Shown: positions 51,090-61,925 of the stretch, in pieces
Numbering within the stretch: the stretch's first letter is position 1
Layout: each line of letters begins with the position of its first letter
Source: Lentzea albidocapillata subsp. violacea
GTDB taxonomy: Bacteria; Actinomycetota; Actinomycetes; Mycobacteriales; Pseudonocardiaceae
Length of the DNA stretch: 64,000 bases
Reading direction: 5' to 3'
Assembly: GCF_900100275.1 (NCBI RefSeq)
Contig: NZ_FNET01000001.1
Span: 434,001 to 498,000, forward strand
Position numbers and translations under genes: made by a program
The notes under the pieces: generated by a model
Seen by the model: the letters and a program-made list of their open reading frames with translations, nothing else
Database searches by the model: none
What the model was told of the DNA's origin: nothing

Positions 51090-51791
51090 ATGTCCGAGGC
51101 ACTGCGGCCCATGGTCAAGTCCCGCCTGTACGAGCAGGTGCTCGAACGCCTGCGCGCGCACGTGGTGGAGGCCGGCCTGAGCGCGGGGGACAGGTTGCCC
51201 GCCGAACGCGACCTCGCGGCGAGCCTTGGCGTGAGCCGCGCGTCCATCAAGCAGGCGATCGTGGTCCTGGAGGTCCAGGGCCTGGTCGAGGCACGGCACG
51301 GCGGCGGCACCTACCTGGTGCGCGACACCCTCGACGTCGAACCGGTCGAGCAGCTCGTCGAACGCCGCAAACGCCTCCCGGAGGTGCTGGAGGCCCGCGA
51401 GGCGTTGGAGACCAAGCTCGCCGAACTGGCCGCCGAACGCCGCACCGACGCCGAGCTGGAGACGATCCGCGCGGCGCTGGACTTCATGCGCGACGAGATC
51501 GGCGGCGGGGACAACGGCGTGGAAGGGGATCGCCGCTTCCACGCCGCCGTCACCGCCGCCGCCCACAGCTCGCTGCTCGCCGAGTTCATGAAGACCATCG
51601 CCGAGCAGATCACCGAGAGCCGCACCGAGTCGCTGCGCCAGCCGGGACGCCCCTCCCGGTCACTGGCGCAGCACACGGCGATCTACGAGGCCATCGCCGC
51701 GGGGGACGCGAAGAAGGCCGCCGCGGCGATGCGGAAGCACGTCCGCACCGTCGCGAAGGTCAGGCTGCTCACCTGGGTGCCCGAAGACTGA
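51090..51791 (+). CDS. GntR/FadR-family regulator (MatR-like)
   Basis: The 233-residue protein has a winged helix-turn-helix (LSAGDRLPAERDLAASLGVS, then RASIKQAIVVLEVQGLVEAR) and an FCD ligand domain with RFHAAVTAAA and HTAIYEAIAAGD, whose His/Asp residues usually hold a metal and carboxylate ligand. It is divergent from the malonate genes, and twin operators lie between. By analogy with MatR it would sense malonate or malonyl-CoA. ATG at 51090. Its 3' end overlaps the convergent GH31 gene by 23 bp. Confidence 0.87.
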   Translation: MSEALRPMVKSRLYEQVLERLRAHVVEAGLSAGDRLPAERDLAASLGVSRASIKQAIVVLEVQGLVEARHGGGTYLVRDTLDVEPVEQLVERRKRLPEVLEAREALETKLAELAAERRTDAELETIRAALDFMRDEIGGGDNGVEGDRRFHAAVTAAAHSSLLAEFMKTIAEQITESRTESLRQPGRPSRSLAQHTAIYEAIAAGDAKKAAAAMRKHVRTVAKVRLLTWVPED

Positions 51792-54753
51792 CCACCACCG
51801 GCGAGTTGCGGGCGTGCACGACGTGGCTGGACCCGTCCGCCTGGTGCACGACGAACTTCCAGTCCCGCTTGGACACCTTGCCGGCCAGCAGGAAGAGCGT
51901 GTCGCCGCGCTGGATGATCCGCGTGCGCCCGCTGTCCTCGTACAGCGTGAACTCGCCCTTCGCTCCGGCCGTCACGTGCACGGTCAGGGCGTCGGCCGGG
52001 TTGTGCACGTCGTTGGCCACATCAGAGCTGCGTTCGACCACCATTCCGCCCGCACGCATGAACACCGGCATGGTGTCCAGGCCCGCGCTGACGGTCGCCC
52101 AGGTGTTGCCCTGGTAGACCTGCCCGGTGAAGTAGTCGGTCCACTGCCCCGGCGGGAACCAGACCCGCGTCGAACCCGTGTCGCCGGGCGTCGTGATCGG
52201 CGCGACCAGTACGTCCGGCCCCAGCAGGAACTGACTGTCCACAGTGGAGTAGGCCTCCGGACTGCCAGGGTACTCGAGCCACGCCGGCCGCTGGATCGGC
52301 ACGCCGGTCCGGTTCGCCTGCTCCGCCAGCGAGTAGATGTACGGCACGAGCCGTTCGCGCAGGTTCAGGAACTTCGTCGCCGACGCCTGCGCTGCCGCCC
52401 CGTACTGCCACGGCAGCCGGTCGCCGTGGTTGCTGTGCAGTCGCGTGATCGGCTGGAACGCGCCCAGCTGCACCCACCGCGCGTACATGTCGTCCGGCAG
52501 CTTGGTGGTGTAGCGGACCTGGCCGTTGTCGAGGTAGGTCTCCGACCCGCGCAGCCCGGTGGTGTCGTTGTGACCGCCGATGTCGTGGCTGATGTTCGAC
52601 ATCCCGGTCGCCACGCCCTCGGCCGAGGTGTAGCCGATGGTCGCCTTCAGCGCGCCCCACGTCGACGACGTGTCGCCGGTGAAGTGCAGGGTCGAGCGCT
52701 TCTCCGCCCACGGGCCGGTCGGCAACGGCCCGGAGCCGCTGTACCCGCCCGCCTGCAGCGATCCGAAGCCGCGCGAGAACGCGAACGAGCCGATCTTCGC
52801 GTACTGCTCGTTGATCCACGAGTCGGGCGTGACCCCGCGCAGCGACGAACCCGAGCCGTCGCAACACCAGTCGAGCCACCAGAAGTCGGTCGGCATCTGC
52901 TGGTGCAGCTCCAGGTAGGCGCGCAGCTGGTCCGGGTCGCCCCAGTCGAACACGTAGCAGTTCGCGCAGGAACCCTTGGCCAGCTTGCCCTTCGCGGTGG
53001 CCTGCGCACGAGCGAAGTCGGGGTCGTCGCCCTGGATGCTGGGGTGGATGTTGAGCGTGCTGTGCAGGCCTTCGCCGTGCGCCCAGTCGAGGAAGCCCTG
53101 CGGGTCGGGGAACTTCGTCTGGTCCATGCGCCAGCCGTTCCACAGGTTGTGCGCCTTGAAGTCGGTGTCGACCACCAGCACGTCCAGCGGCACACCGTGC
53201 TGCCGGAACGCCGGCAGGATGCGGTCGCGGTAGTCGGCGGCGGTCCGGTCGATGTACTCGGAGTACCAGACGCCGTAAGCCCAGCGCGGCAACAACTTCG
53301 GCCCGCCGGTCAGCGCGGTGAGATCACCGAGCGCCGCCTTGTGGTTCTGGCCGTAGCCGAACACGTAGCCGTCCTGGTAGGGCTGGGCGCCCCGATCCAC
53401 GCGCGGAGTTCCGTTGCGCAGAGCGGAAGTCGTGTCGTCCAGCAGGTACCAGCCGTCGCGGTACATCAGGCCGGGCGTCAGCTGCGGATCACCGCTGTTG
53501 CCGGTGTAGCCGTCGAGCGAACGCCGGTAGCCGCCGAGCGCCAGGTGCTGGACCGAGCTGTTGATCCCGACGGTGTCCAGGTTGACGTGGCAACCCGCGT
53601 CCGGACAGGTGACGGTGAGGTCGGACGTGCCTGCGGGCAAGGACACCTGTGCCGTCGCGGTGGACCACGTCGCCCAGTTCGCCGTGACGGGCAACGTGAT
53701 CGCCTGACCGTTGATCAGCACGGTCCGCGCCTCGTGCTTGCCGTCGCCGCCGACGCCGTTGGCGTACCGCAGCACCACGGGGTACGTGCCCGCCGCCGGA
53801 ACGCTGGTCACGCGCTGGCTCAGCCGCGTTCCCCCGACGAGTTCGGCGACGAACCCGGTGCCCGCGAACCCCGCGTGCTCGACAGCGATCTTGGCCGAAC
53901 CGCTCACCAGGCCGTTCTCGGCCTCGCAGCTCGTGCCGAACCGGCAGTCGTCCACCGCTCGCACGCCGGGATATGCCTGGTCACCGCTGAGCAGGGCGAG
54001 GCTGTCCACGTTGACGTTGCCCGAATCGGCGGCACCGCGCGTCAGGGACACACGGTGTTCGCCCGCGGCCAGGTCGAGGTCCGTGGACACCTGCTGCCAG
54101 GCACCCCAGTCGGCGGTCGCGGGCAGGGTGACCTGCCGAGGAGCCTGCCCGTCGACAGCGAGCCCGAGCGTGCGGCTCTCGTGCCTGCCGTCGCCACCCC
54201 GCCCGTTCGCGTACTTCACGACCAGCCGGTGCCTGCCCGCACTGGAAGCACGCACTGTCGCCGTGATCCCGTTGTTGAGGTAGGAGAACCCGGCGACGAA
54301 CCCGGCACCGGAGTGCCCGGGATGATCGGCCGCGACCAGCAGGCCCTCCCGTTGCTGGTCCTCGGCCTCGCAGAGCTGCCCGGTCGCACAGACCACCCGC
54401 CGCCACGGGGACGCGGTCGTGCCGGCCGTTTTCATCTCGAAGTTGTCCGCGCGGAACGGCCCGGACCCCACGCGGTACCGCAGGGTCATGGCCGACGTGG
54501 TGATGGTCAGCCAGCCGTCCCGAACGCGCGAGGTGTAGGCCGTGCGGGGGAAGGTTCGATTTACAACGTTGTAAGTGCCCTGATCTTCGAAGCGGCGATC
54601 CCCGGCGAATTCGGAACGCACGAGGGTGGGGGACAGGATCTGGAACCTGGCCTGCCCGGAGACCACCGTGCCGTTCGGCTGGGCGGTCGCGGGCGCGGGG
54701 AGGACCAGGCTCAGGAGAGCTAGCAGAGGGACGATCGTCGTGCGTTTCCGCAT
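51769..54753 (-). CDS. Secreted GH31 glycoside hydrolase with two inserted CBM35-like domains
   Basis: The 994-residue protein has a signal peptide (cut near ATA). An N-terminal beta-domain of GH31 type (about 30-118) is interrupted by two CBM35-like modules (about 125-257 and 270-400; each begins CEAE and has YANGxGGDG). The beta-domain then resumes at HLALGGYRRSLDGY. The GH31 barrel follows, with WYSEY, the nucleophile Asp628 in DFWWLDWCC and the acid/base Asp694 in HFTGDTSSTW. C-terminal beta-domains complete it. Family members are alpha-glucosidases, alpha-xylosidases or transglucosidases. The ATG at 54753 has a good GAGGAG site. Extracellular polysaccharide action is likely. Confidence 0.87.
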   Translation of the reverse strand: MRKRTTIVPLLALLSLVLPAPATAQPNGTVVSGQARFQILSPTLVRSEFAGDRRFEDQGTYNVVNRTFPRTAYTSRVRDGWLTITTSAMTLRYRVGSGPFRADNFEMKTAGTTASPWRRVVCATGQLCEAEDQQREGLLVAADHPGHSGAGFVAGFSYLNNGITATVRASSAGRHRLVVKYANGRGGDGRHESRTLGLAVDGQAPRQVTLPATADWGAWQQVSTDLDLAAGEHRVSLTRGAADSGNVNVDSLALLSGDQAYPGVRAVDDCRFGTSCEAENGLVSGSAKIAVEHAGFAGTGFVAELVGGTRLSQRVTSVPAAGTYPVVLRYANGVGGDGKHEARTVLINGQAITLPVTANWATWSTATAQVSLPAGTSDLTVTCPDAGCHVNLDTVGINSSVQHLALGGYRRSLDGYTGNSGDPQLTPGLMYRDGWYLLDDTTSALRNGTPRVDRGAQPYQDGYVFGYGQNHKAALGDLTALTGGPKLLPRWAYGVWYSEYIDRTAADYRDRILPAFRQHGVPLDVLVVDTDFKAHNLWNGWRMDQTKFPDPQGFLDWAHGEGLHSTLNIHPSIQGDDPDFARAQATAKGKLAKGSCANCYVFDWGDPDQLRAYLELHQQMPTDFWWLDWCCDGSGSSLRGVTPDSWINEQYAKIGSFAFSRGFGSLQAGGYSGSGPLPTGPWAEKRSTLHFTGDTSSTWGALKATIGYTSAEGVATGMSNISHDIGGHNDTTGLRGSETYLDNGQVRYTTKLPDDMYARWVQLGAFQPITRLHSNHGDRLPWQYGAAAQASATKFLNLRERLVPYIYSLAEQANRTGVPIQRPAWLEYPGSPEAYSTVDSQFLLGPDVLVAPITTPGDTGSTRVWFPPGQWTDYFTGQVYQGNTWATVSAGLDTMPVFMRAGGMVVERSSDVANDVHNPADALTVHVTAGAKGEFTLYEDSGRTRIIQRGDTLFLLAGKVSKRDWKFVVHQADGSSHVVHARNSPVVVSLRAPR

Positions 54754-54849
54754 TCGTGCTCCTCGTCTGACGCCGTCGGCTTCCGAGGTGTTCAGCTACC
54801 TGAACCTTCCTCACCTTGGCCTGACGATGTGGAGCGATCAAGACGCCAG

Positions 54850-55455
54850 TCAGCGCACGACCCGATAGGTCATATGCGTGAAGGAGGCACCCGCACGGGA
54901 GTCGACCTGCTCGAGGTTCAGCCCGGGAACACCGTCGAACAGCCGCGACCCGGCGCCGATCGTGATCGGCACGATCCGCAGCCGAAGCTCGTCGATCAGG
55001 CCCGCCGCCAGGTACTGGTTGATCGTGGCAGCACCGCCCTGGACGGAGGTGTTGCCGTCCCCGGCCGCCTCGCGGGCCAGTTCGAACGCCGCCGCGATGC
55101 CCTCGGTCACGAAGTGGAACGTCGTGCCACCCTCCATCGGCTGGGGCTCGCGCGGATGGTGGGTGAGCACGAAGACCGGCCCGTGGTACGGCGGGTCGTC
55201 GCCCCACCAGCCGTTCCACGGGCGGTCCCACGAACCGCGGACCGGGCCGAACATGTTGCGCCCCATGATGAACGCCTTCGTCTCGGCCAGGCGGTCCATC
55301 TGCCACTTCAGCTCGGCCGGATCCTCCATCCACGCGTGCAGTTCGCTGCCCCAGCCGTCGCCGCCGTCCTCACCGAACGGCCGGTCCTCGGACTGGCCGA
55401 GCCCCGCCGCGTAGCCGTCGAGAGAGATCGAGAGGTCGCACGTCACCTTGGTCAT
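54850..55455 (-). CDS. RibD C-terminal/dihydrofolate-reductase-fold protein
   Basis: The 201-residue protein starts VTCDLSISLDGYAAG, the standard opening of the RibD_C reductase-like family. It has IMGRNMFGP, SVQGGAATINQYLAAGLIDE and LRIVPITIGAGSRLFDG. These proteins bind NADPH in a DHFR-like fold, but most have no assigned substrate. The ATG at 55455 is clear. It stands alone between the GH31 and DUF1062 genes. Confidence 0.88.
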   Translation of the reverse strand: MTKVTCDLSISLDGYAAGLGQSEDRPFGEDGGDGWGSELHAWMEDPAELKWQMDRLAETKAFIMGRNMFGPVRGSWDRPWNGWWGDDPPYHGPVFVLTHHPREPQPMEGGTTFHFVTEGIAAAFELAREAAGDGNTSVQGGAATINQYLAAGLIDELRLRIVPITIGAGSRLFDGVPGLNLEQVDSRAGASFTHMTYRVVR

Positions 55456-55501
55456 GAACCCCAGCCTGACTCAACGACCCTTACGGCGGAAGGGCGCTCG
55501 T

Positions 55502-56050
55502 TCAGCGTTTGAGCGTGAAGGTGAAGTCGCCGGAGACCTTGCCGGTCAGCCGGATCGCCGACACGACCTTCCCTTCGGTGATCAGCCGTTCGACCTCACC
55601 GCGCGACAGCCCGCACGCGTCCGCGATCAGCCGCACCGGCCGGACCGGGATCCGGGCCGTGAACCGGACCGACACGTCGACCACCTCCTGGTCGAGGTGA
55701 TCGGACCCGCCGGTGTCGAGCCGCCACGCGTCCTCCCAGTCGAGAGAGATGTGGTTGCGGCGCTGCAGAACGGTGTCCTGCAGCAGTTCCGCGACCAGCG
55801 ACAGGTCGTTGGCGTGCAGGCGGTCCAGCAACGCGGGCCGGACCGTGCGGACGTGAGTTCGTTCGAAGATCGTGAGCTTGGCGGTGTCCCCGCAGCCCGT
55901 GCAGAGCACGAGGAGCCAGGCGTCGAGGATCTTGTGGTTGGCGTTGACGCGGAACTTGCCGCTCGCCCGGAAGCGGTCGGCGGCGCACACGTGGCAACGA
56001 CGGCGGACAAGGGGAAGGCAGGTGGGCACGACGGCCCAGGTGGTGAGCAC
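55502..56050 (-). CDS. DUF1062 family protein
   Basis: The 182-residue protein opens WAVVPTCLPLVRRRC. It has two Cys pairs (RRCHVCAADRF and VLCTGCG) with FRASGKFRVNANHKILDAWL between, the hallmark of DUF1062. A C-terminal region has S4-like features (LSRGEVERLITEGKVVSAIR). Zinc and nucleic-acid binding are possible. Start is GTG at 56050. Function is unknown. Confidence 0.85.
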   Translation of the reverse strand: MLTTWAVVPTCLPLVRRRCHVCAADRFRASGKFRVNANHKILDAWLLVLCTGCGDTAKLTIFERTHVRTVRPALLDRLHANDLSLVAELLQDTVLQRRNHISLDWEDAWRLDTGGSDHLDQEVVDVSVRFTARIPVRPVRLIADACGLSRGEVERLITEGKVVSAIRLTGKVSGDFTFTLKR

Positions 56051-58137
<2,087 letters not shown>

Positions 58138-58151
58138 GTCCGGGGTGGACG

Positions 58152-58631
58152 TCAGAACTTCGGTAGCACGCAGATGGCGTCGAGGCCGAACACCCGGTTC
58201 AGCCTGCCGAACACGAGCCAGGCCCCGACGCTCATCGTGAGTTCCACGATCTCCACCTGACTGTAGTGCGCGGTCATGCGCGACCAGAACTCGTCGTTGA
58301 GACCGTGGTGGTCCAGTGCGTACCGCTCGGCGTACTCCGCGGCCAGCCTCGCCCGGTCGTCGAAGGCGTCGGTGGTGCGCCACTGGGTCACCGCGTCGAT
58401 GAAGTCGTCCTCGACCTTCTCGCCGTCGCGTTCGGTCCGCCATTCGAGGCAGAACATGCAGCCGTTGATCTGCGCGATCCGCAGCCGCGCCGCCTCGAAC
58501 TCGCGCAGCCCCAGCGTGGTGTGCTGGTACACGGCCAGCGAGAGGTTCGCGGCGGCCATGCCGATGCCCGGCACCAGCTCGCCCCACACGTATCCGATGG
58601 GGTCCTTGCCCTCGGGGATGTCGATGTTCAC
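58152..58631 (-). CDS. Carboxymuconolactone decarboxylase / AhpD-like protein
   Basis: The 159-residue protein has the AhpD core: EFEAARLRIAQINGCMFCLE with a CxxC redox pair, followed by RTERDGEK and AAEYAERYA. Enzymes of this fold act as peroxidase partners or decarboxylases. Start GTG 58631 has an aaggag site and overlaps the upstream reductase gene by 4 bp, so the two form an operon. Its stop is convergent with the cholesterol oxidase stop, 14 bp apart. Confidence 0.87.
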   Translation of the reverse strand: MNIDIPEGKDPIGYVWGELVPGIGMAAANLSLAVYQHTTLGLREFEAARLRIAQINGCMFCLEWRTERDGEKVEDDFIDAVTQWRTTDAFDDRARLAAEYAERYALDHHGLNDEFWSRMTAHYSQVEIVELTMSVGAWLVFGRLNRVFGLDAICVLPKF

Positions 58632-59707
58632 CGCTTGCTCCTTCCGAGTTTGCCGGCTGCGGGCCGCAACGGGACGTCGAGCGCGTCGTAGAGGCCGGGC
58701 TCGGCCTCGGCGAGCCAGTCGATGGCGTTGACGATGCGGCCGACGGCGGTCGCGTTGCCGCCCGCGGAACGGTTCTCGCCCTCGTCGGCGGACTCGACCG
58801 AGACCTCGATGCGCGGCCGGCCCTCGATGATCACCTTGTGCGTGCCGTCGCCGGACGGCGGCATCGGCCAGTCCGTCGCGCACGAGCTGTGGATGCGCGT
58901 CACGTGCTCGATGACGATGAGCGGCTCGCCGTCCACGATGCCCTGCACCTCGAACCGGATCGCGCCCTGGGTGCCCTTCTCGAACTCGCCCATCGTCCGC
59001 GTCGTGACCGTCTCGTCGAGCGCGCGCCGGTCGACGGTCTCGCGGATCTCGTCGAGCTCGACCCCGAACGCCCTGGCCATCAACCGGACCTGCCCGCCCC
59101 ACACCATGGTCGGCACCGTCGGCATCAGCATCGGCGCCTGGTAGTCGAGCGGCTGCCCGAACCCGATCAGCCACCGCACCGCGTCGGGCTGGTCGTAGGT
59201 GGAGTAGTCGAAGATCTCCTGGCAGCGCACCGCGTCGATGGTGTGGCCGAGCCCGCTGACCAGCAACGGCAGCACGTCGTTGCCCCAGCCGGGATCGACG
59301 CCGGAGACGAACAGCGACCCGCCGCCCTCCTTGATGGCGGCTAGAACCGGTTCTCGAAGTTCGGGCGGCGCGCTGCGTGGGTCGTACAGCGCGTACAGCG
59401 ACGGCGTGACGACCACGGCGCCCGCGCGGATCGCCCTGGTGATGTCGGCCAGCGCGTCGTCCGGCCGGATGTCGCCCGACGCGGCGTACACCACGGCACG
59501 CGGACTCGTGGCGAGCACCGCGTCGATGTCGTTCGTGGCAGCGACTCCGAGCTCCTGCTCGATCCCGGCGAGATCGCCGGCGTCCCGGCCGACCTTCTCG
59601 GGGTTGTGGACGACCACGGCCGTCAGTTTCAGCGCCGGATGGGCATCGACGGCGCGAATGGCGGCACGGCCGACGTTGCCGGTGCCCCACACCACTGTGG
59701 CGATCAT
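58628..59707 (-). CDS. DapB-like NAD(P)H-dependent oxidoreductase
   Basis: The 359-residue protein has an N-terminal Rossmann motif VVWGTGNVGRAAIRAV, then HNPEKVGRDAG and VVYAASGDIRP. A C-terminal domain has GVDPGWGNDVLPLL. This is the dihydrodipicolinate-reductase-like family (including 2,4-diaminopentanoate dehydrogenase and related actinobacterial enzymes). The ATG at 59707 follows a KstR-type palindrome at 59722-59737. Sterol- or acyl-related reduction is possible but unproven. Confidence 0.82.
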   Translation of the reverse strand: MIATVVWGTGNVGRAAIRAVDAHPALKLTAVVVHNPEKVGRDAGDLAGIEQELGVAATNDIDAVLATSPRAVVYAASGDIRPDDALADITRAIRAGAVVVTPSLYALYDPRSAPPELREPVLAAIKEGGGSLFVSGVDPGWGNDVLPLLVSGLGHTIDAVRCQEIFDYSTYDQPDAVRWLIGFGQPLDYQAPMLMPTVPTMVWGGQVRLMARAFGVELDEIRETVDRRALDETVTTRTMGEFEKGTQGAIRFEVQGIVDGEPLIVIEHVTRIHSSCATDWPMPPSGDGTHKVIIEGRPRIEVSVESADEGENRSAGGNATAVGRIVNAIDWLAEAEPGLYDALDVPLRPAAGKLGRSKR

Positions 59708-59721
59708 GTGCTGCAGATTAC

Positions 59722-59737
59722 CTAGAACACGTTCTAG
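59722..59737 (-). promoter_or_regulatory. KstR-like palindromic operator
   Basis: CTAGAAC-AC-GTTCTAG is a perfect 16-bp inverted repeat 15 bp upstream of the reductase ATG. It fits the pattern TNNAACNNGTTNNA reported for KstR, the TetR-type repressor of cholesterol catabolism genes in actinobacteria. Together with the nearby cholesterol oxidase this points to sterol-linked control. Confidence 0.7.
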
Positions 59738-59809
59738 TTGTACAGCGTCCAACCGGCGCGAAGCGGCCGCTTGATCAGGTGTGGGGCTGCAGGCCTGGTG
59801 GGCGCGTGC

Positions 59810-60064
59810 TCAGCGGTTCGAGTGCGGGAACCGGCCGTCCGTGCTGCCGAGCGCCACCAGTCCGGTGTACTGGTCCTGCCACGACCTCTCGGTCGCGAGC
59901 AGGTCGGCGAGCCGCTGCACCCACGCCTCGTCGACCGTTCGCGCGGTACCCGAGGCCAGGTGGCGGGCTGTTTCCTCGCGGGCCTTGAGCCATTCGGACA
60001 GCGTGGGCGAGAGCGCCGGTCCACCTTCGTCTTCGGGCATGGGCCGACGATACGCGGTGCTCAT
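59810..60064 (-). CDS. Small hypothetical protein (84 residues)
   Basis: An ATG at 60064, or one at 60040 (MPEDEGGPAL), starts a mostly helical soluble protein with LSEWLKAREETARHLASG and DEAWVQRLADLLATERSWQD. Charged helices and no hydrophobic segments suggest a small cytoplasmic protein. No family is recognised. It is divergent from the next small gene. Confidence 0.55.
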   Translation of the reverse strand: MSTAYRRPMPEDEGGPALSPTLSEWLKAREETARHLASGTARTVDEAWVQRLADLLATERSWQDQYTGLVALGSTDGRFPHSNR

Positions 60065-60437
60065 GGTGCTTGTCCCTGGTCAGTGGGCTACTGTGGGACG
60101 GGTTGGGGTACCAGCCGACGGCAACCAGCCGCTGCGGTCCCCGATCCCGTCCGGTCCGGTGTCTCCGGCCGGAGAACGGAGCACCGGCTTGCAGCCGGAA
60201 TTCCAGTCTTCCCCTTCCTCGCCTTCCCGGTTCGGCAAGCCGCGTCACGCGGCCCAGGACTTCGCGCAAGCGAGGCTGGCCGCCGAGACCACCGGGCTCC
60301 AGCACCAGCGCCAGGCCGCCAAGCGCGTGGCCGAGCACGCTCGTGACGTGAGCGACTGCCGTGATCTGTTGTCCATGCTCGGCCTGGCGAACCTGCCGGC
60401 GTCCACCGCAGTCAGCGTCGAAGGAGCTCGCAGGTGA
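60063..60437 (+). CDS. Hypothetical protein coupled to cold-shock gene
   Basis: The frame ends with a convincing helical segment ([20 protein letters not shown], then [20 protein letters not shown]). Its TGA overlaps the GTG of the cold-shock gene by 4 bp. The start is uncertain: ATG 60063 or GTG 60093. The N-terminal part is low-complexity (many Ser, Pro, Gly). The C-terminal half and the coupling are the support for its being real. Confidence 0.5.
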   Translation: MVLVPGQWATVGRVGVPADGNQPLRSPIPSGPVSPAGERSTGLQPEFQSSPSSPSRFGKPRHAAQDFAQARLAAETTGLQHQRQAAKRVAEHARDVSDCRDLLSMLGLANLPASTAVSVEGARR

Positions 60438-60637
60438 CTCGAGGAACTGTCAAGTGGTTCAACGGCAGCAAGGGCTTCGGCTTCATCGCTCCCGAGGGTG
60501 GCGGGCCTGACCTGTTCGTGCACCAGTCCGAGGTGCAGGACTACGGGCACCACGGCATCGCCGACAACCAGGCCGTGGAGTTCGAGATCGGTGAGGGGCA
60601 GAAGGGGCCGCAGGCTCGCGCCGTGCGCCTCGTCTAG
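60434..60637 (+). CDS. Cold-shock protein (CspA family)
   Basis: The 67-residue protein has [20 protein letters not shown] (RNP1-like) and DLFVHQSEV (RNP2-like), the cold-shock domain signature for single-stranded nucleic acid binding. Length is normal for CspA. Start is GTG. Expression may depend on translational coupling to the preceding small gene. A hairpin follows the stop. Confidence 0.95.
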   Translation: MTRGTVKWFNGSKGFGFIAPEGGGPDLFVHQSEVQDYGHHGIADNQAVEFEIGEGQKGPQARAVRLV

Positions 60638-60644
60638 ACCTGTC

Positions 60645-60685
60645 CACTGTGGAGTGATCGGTCTCCGGCCGCTCACTCCACGGTG
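60645..60685. terminator. Bidirectional hairpin between cold-shock and dinB genes
   Basis: The sequence cactgtggagtga pairs with tcactccacggtg over about 13 bp around a 15-base loop. It lies between the convergent cold-shock (plus) and dinB (minus) genes, so it can terminate both. Confidence 0.65.
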
Positions 60686-60699
60686 ATGAAGCCGCGTGG

Positions 60700-61884
60700 T
60701 CAGTCCGGCAGCAGCGGCACGGAGATGCCGGGATCGCGGCCGAGCAGCGTCGCCCGCGTCACCGACCTCGACCCGAAGCGATCGCGCACGTGGTCCAGCG
60801 CCGCGTCCAGCGCGGCCGGTTTCCGCTCCTCGAACGGCAGCGCCAGCTGCATCGGCGCGTCGTTCTGGAGATTCGTGAGCGAGACGCCCAGCAACGTGAT
60901 GCCGCGGCTCTCGATCATCGGCGTCGCGGTGCCGAGCAGCTCCCGCGCCGCCGCCAGCAGCACCTCGGTCTCCGTCGTCGGGTGCCGCAACGTGTGCGAA
61001 CGGGTCGCGCGCGTGAAGTCCCCGAACCTCAGGCGCAGCACCACGGTCCGGCACGCGCGCTCGGCCGTGCGCAGCCGCCGTGAGATGCCGTCGATCAGCG
61101 ACGCGAGGGTGGCGTCGAGGTCGTCGCGGGTGCGTTCCCGGCGGCCCAGCGCACGTTGTGAGCCGATCGAACGGCGGCGCCGTCCTGTCTGGACCGGACG
61201 CGGGTCGTGGTTGTGCGCCAGCGCGTGCAGGTGCCGCCCTGCCGCCCGGCCGATCATCGAGACCAGCGCCGCCTCGCCGAGCCCGGCGACCTCGCCGACC
61301 GTGCGCAGGCCCAGGGCGTGCAGCTTGGCCGCCGTCACCTCGCCGACGCCCCACAGCCGTTCGACGGGCAGCGGGTGCAGGAACTCCAGTTCGCGGTCGG
61401 CGGGCACGACCAGCAGTCCGTCCGGCTTCGCGACCCCGCTCGCGACCTTGGCCAGGAACTTCGTCCGCGCCACGCCGACCGTGATCGGCAGACCGGCCTG
61501 CGCGAGCACGTCCGCCCGCAGTCGTGCGGCGATCACCTCCGGCGGGCCGGCGATCCGGTGCAGGCCACCGACGTCGAGGAACGCCTCGTCGATCGACAGG
61601 CCTTCCACCAGCGGCGTCGTGCCGCGGAACACCTCGAACACCGCCTTGCTCGCGGCGGTGTAGGCCGACATCCGCGGCGGTACGACGATCGCGTGCGGGC
61701 ACAGCCGCCGTGCCCTCGCGCCGCCCATCGCCGTGCGCACACCGAACGCCTTGGCCTCGTAGCTAGCGGCCAGCACCACTCCGCCACCCACGATCACCGG
61801 ACGGCCGCGCAGGCTCGGATCGTCCCGTTGCTCGACCGACGCGTAGAACGCGTCGAGGTCGGCGTGCAGGATCGGGGTGCTCAC
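60700..61884 (-). CDS. dinB: DNA polymerase IV (Y-family)
   Basis: The 394-residue protein has ILHADLDAFYASVEQ (metal-binding Asp), the catalytic SIDEAFLDV and VGVARTKFLAKVAS. A helix-hairpin-helix thumb follows (LWGVGEVTAAKLHALGLRTV), then a little-finger domain. It ends without a clear beta-clamp-binding pentapeptide. The GTG at 61884 is preferred; another GTG lies two codons upstream. A LexA-type box overlaps the start, so it should be SOS-inducible. Confidence 0.92.
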   Translation of the reverse strand: MSTPILHADLDAFYASVEQRDDPSLRGRPVIVGGGVVLAASYEAKAFGVRTAMGGARARRLCPHAIVVPPRMSAYTAASKAVFEVFRGTTPLVEGLSIDEAFLDVGGLHRIAGPPEVIAARLRADVLAQAGLPITVGVARTKFLAKVASGVAKPDGLLVVPADRELEFLHPLPVERLWGVGEVTAAKLHALGLRTVGEVAGLGEAALVSMIGRAAGRHLHALAHNHDPRPVQTGRRRRSIGSQRALGRRERTRDDLDATLASLIDGISRRLRTAERACRTVVLRLRFGDFTRATRSHTLRHPTTETEVLLAAARELLGTATPMIESRGITLLGVSLTNLQNDAPMQLALPFEERKPAALDAALDHVRDRFGSRSVTRATLLGRDPGISVPLLPD

Positions 61885-61897
61885 GAACACATGTTCG
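61884..61897 (-). promoter_or_regulatory. LexA/SOS box at dinB start
   Basis: CGAAC-ACAT-GTTCG is a perfect palindrome matching the Gram-positive LexA consensus CGAACNNNNGTTCG. It overlaps the possible start codons, implying a leaderless or nearly leaderless transcript blocked by LexA. Confidence 0.8.
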
Positions 61898-61925
61898 CAT
61901 CCGTCACCCGTTCAGAACAGTCCCG

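Noticed and set aside
51814-54723. 969-codon plus-strand frame
   Set aside because: Antisense to the GH31 gene and lacking any domain.
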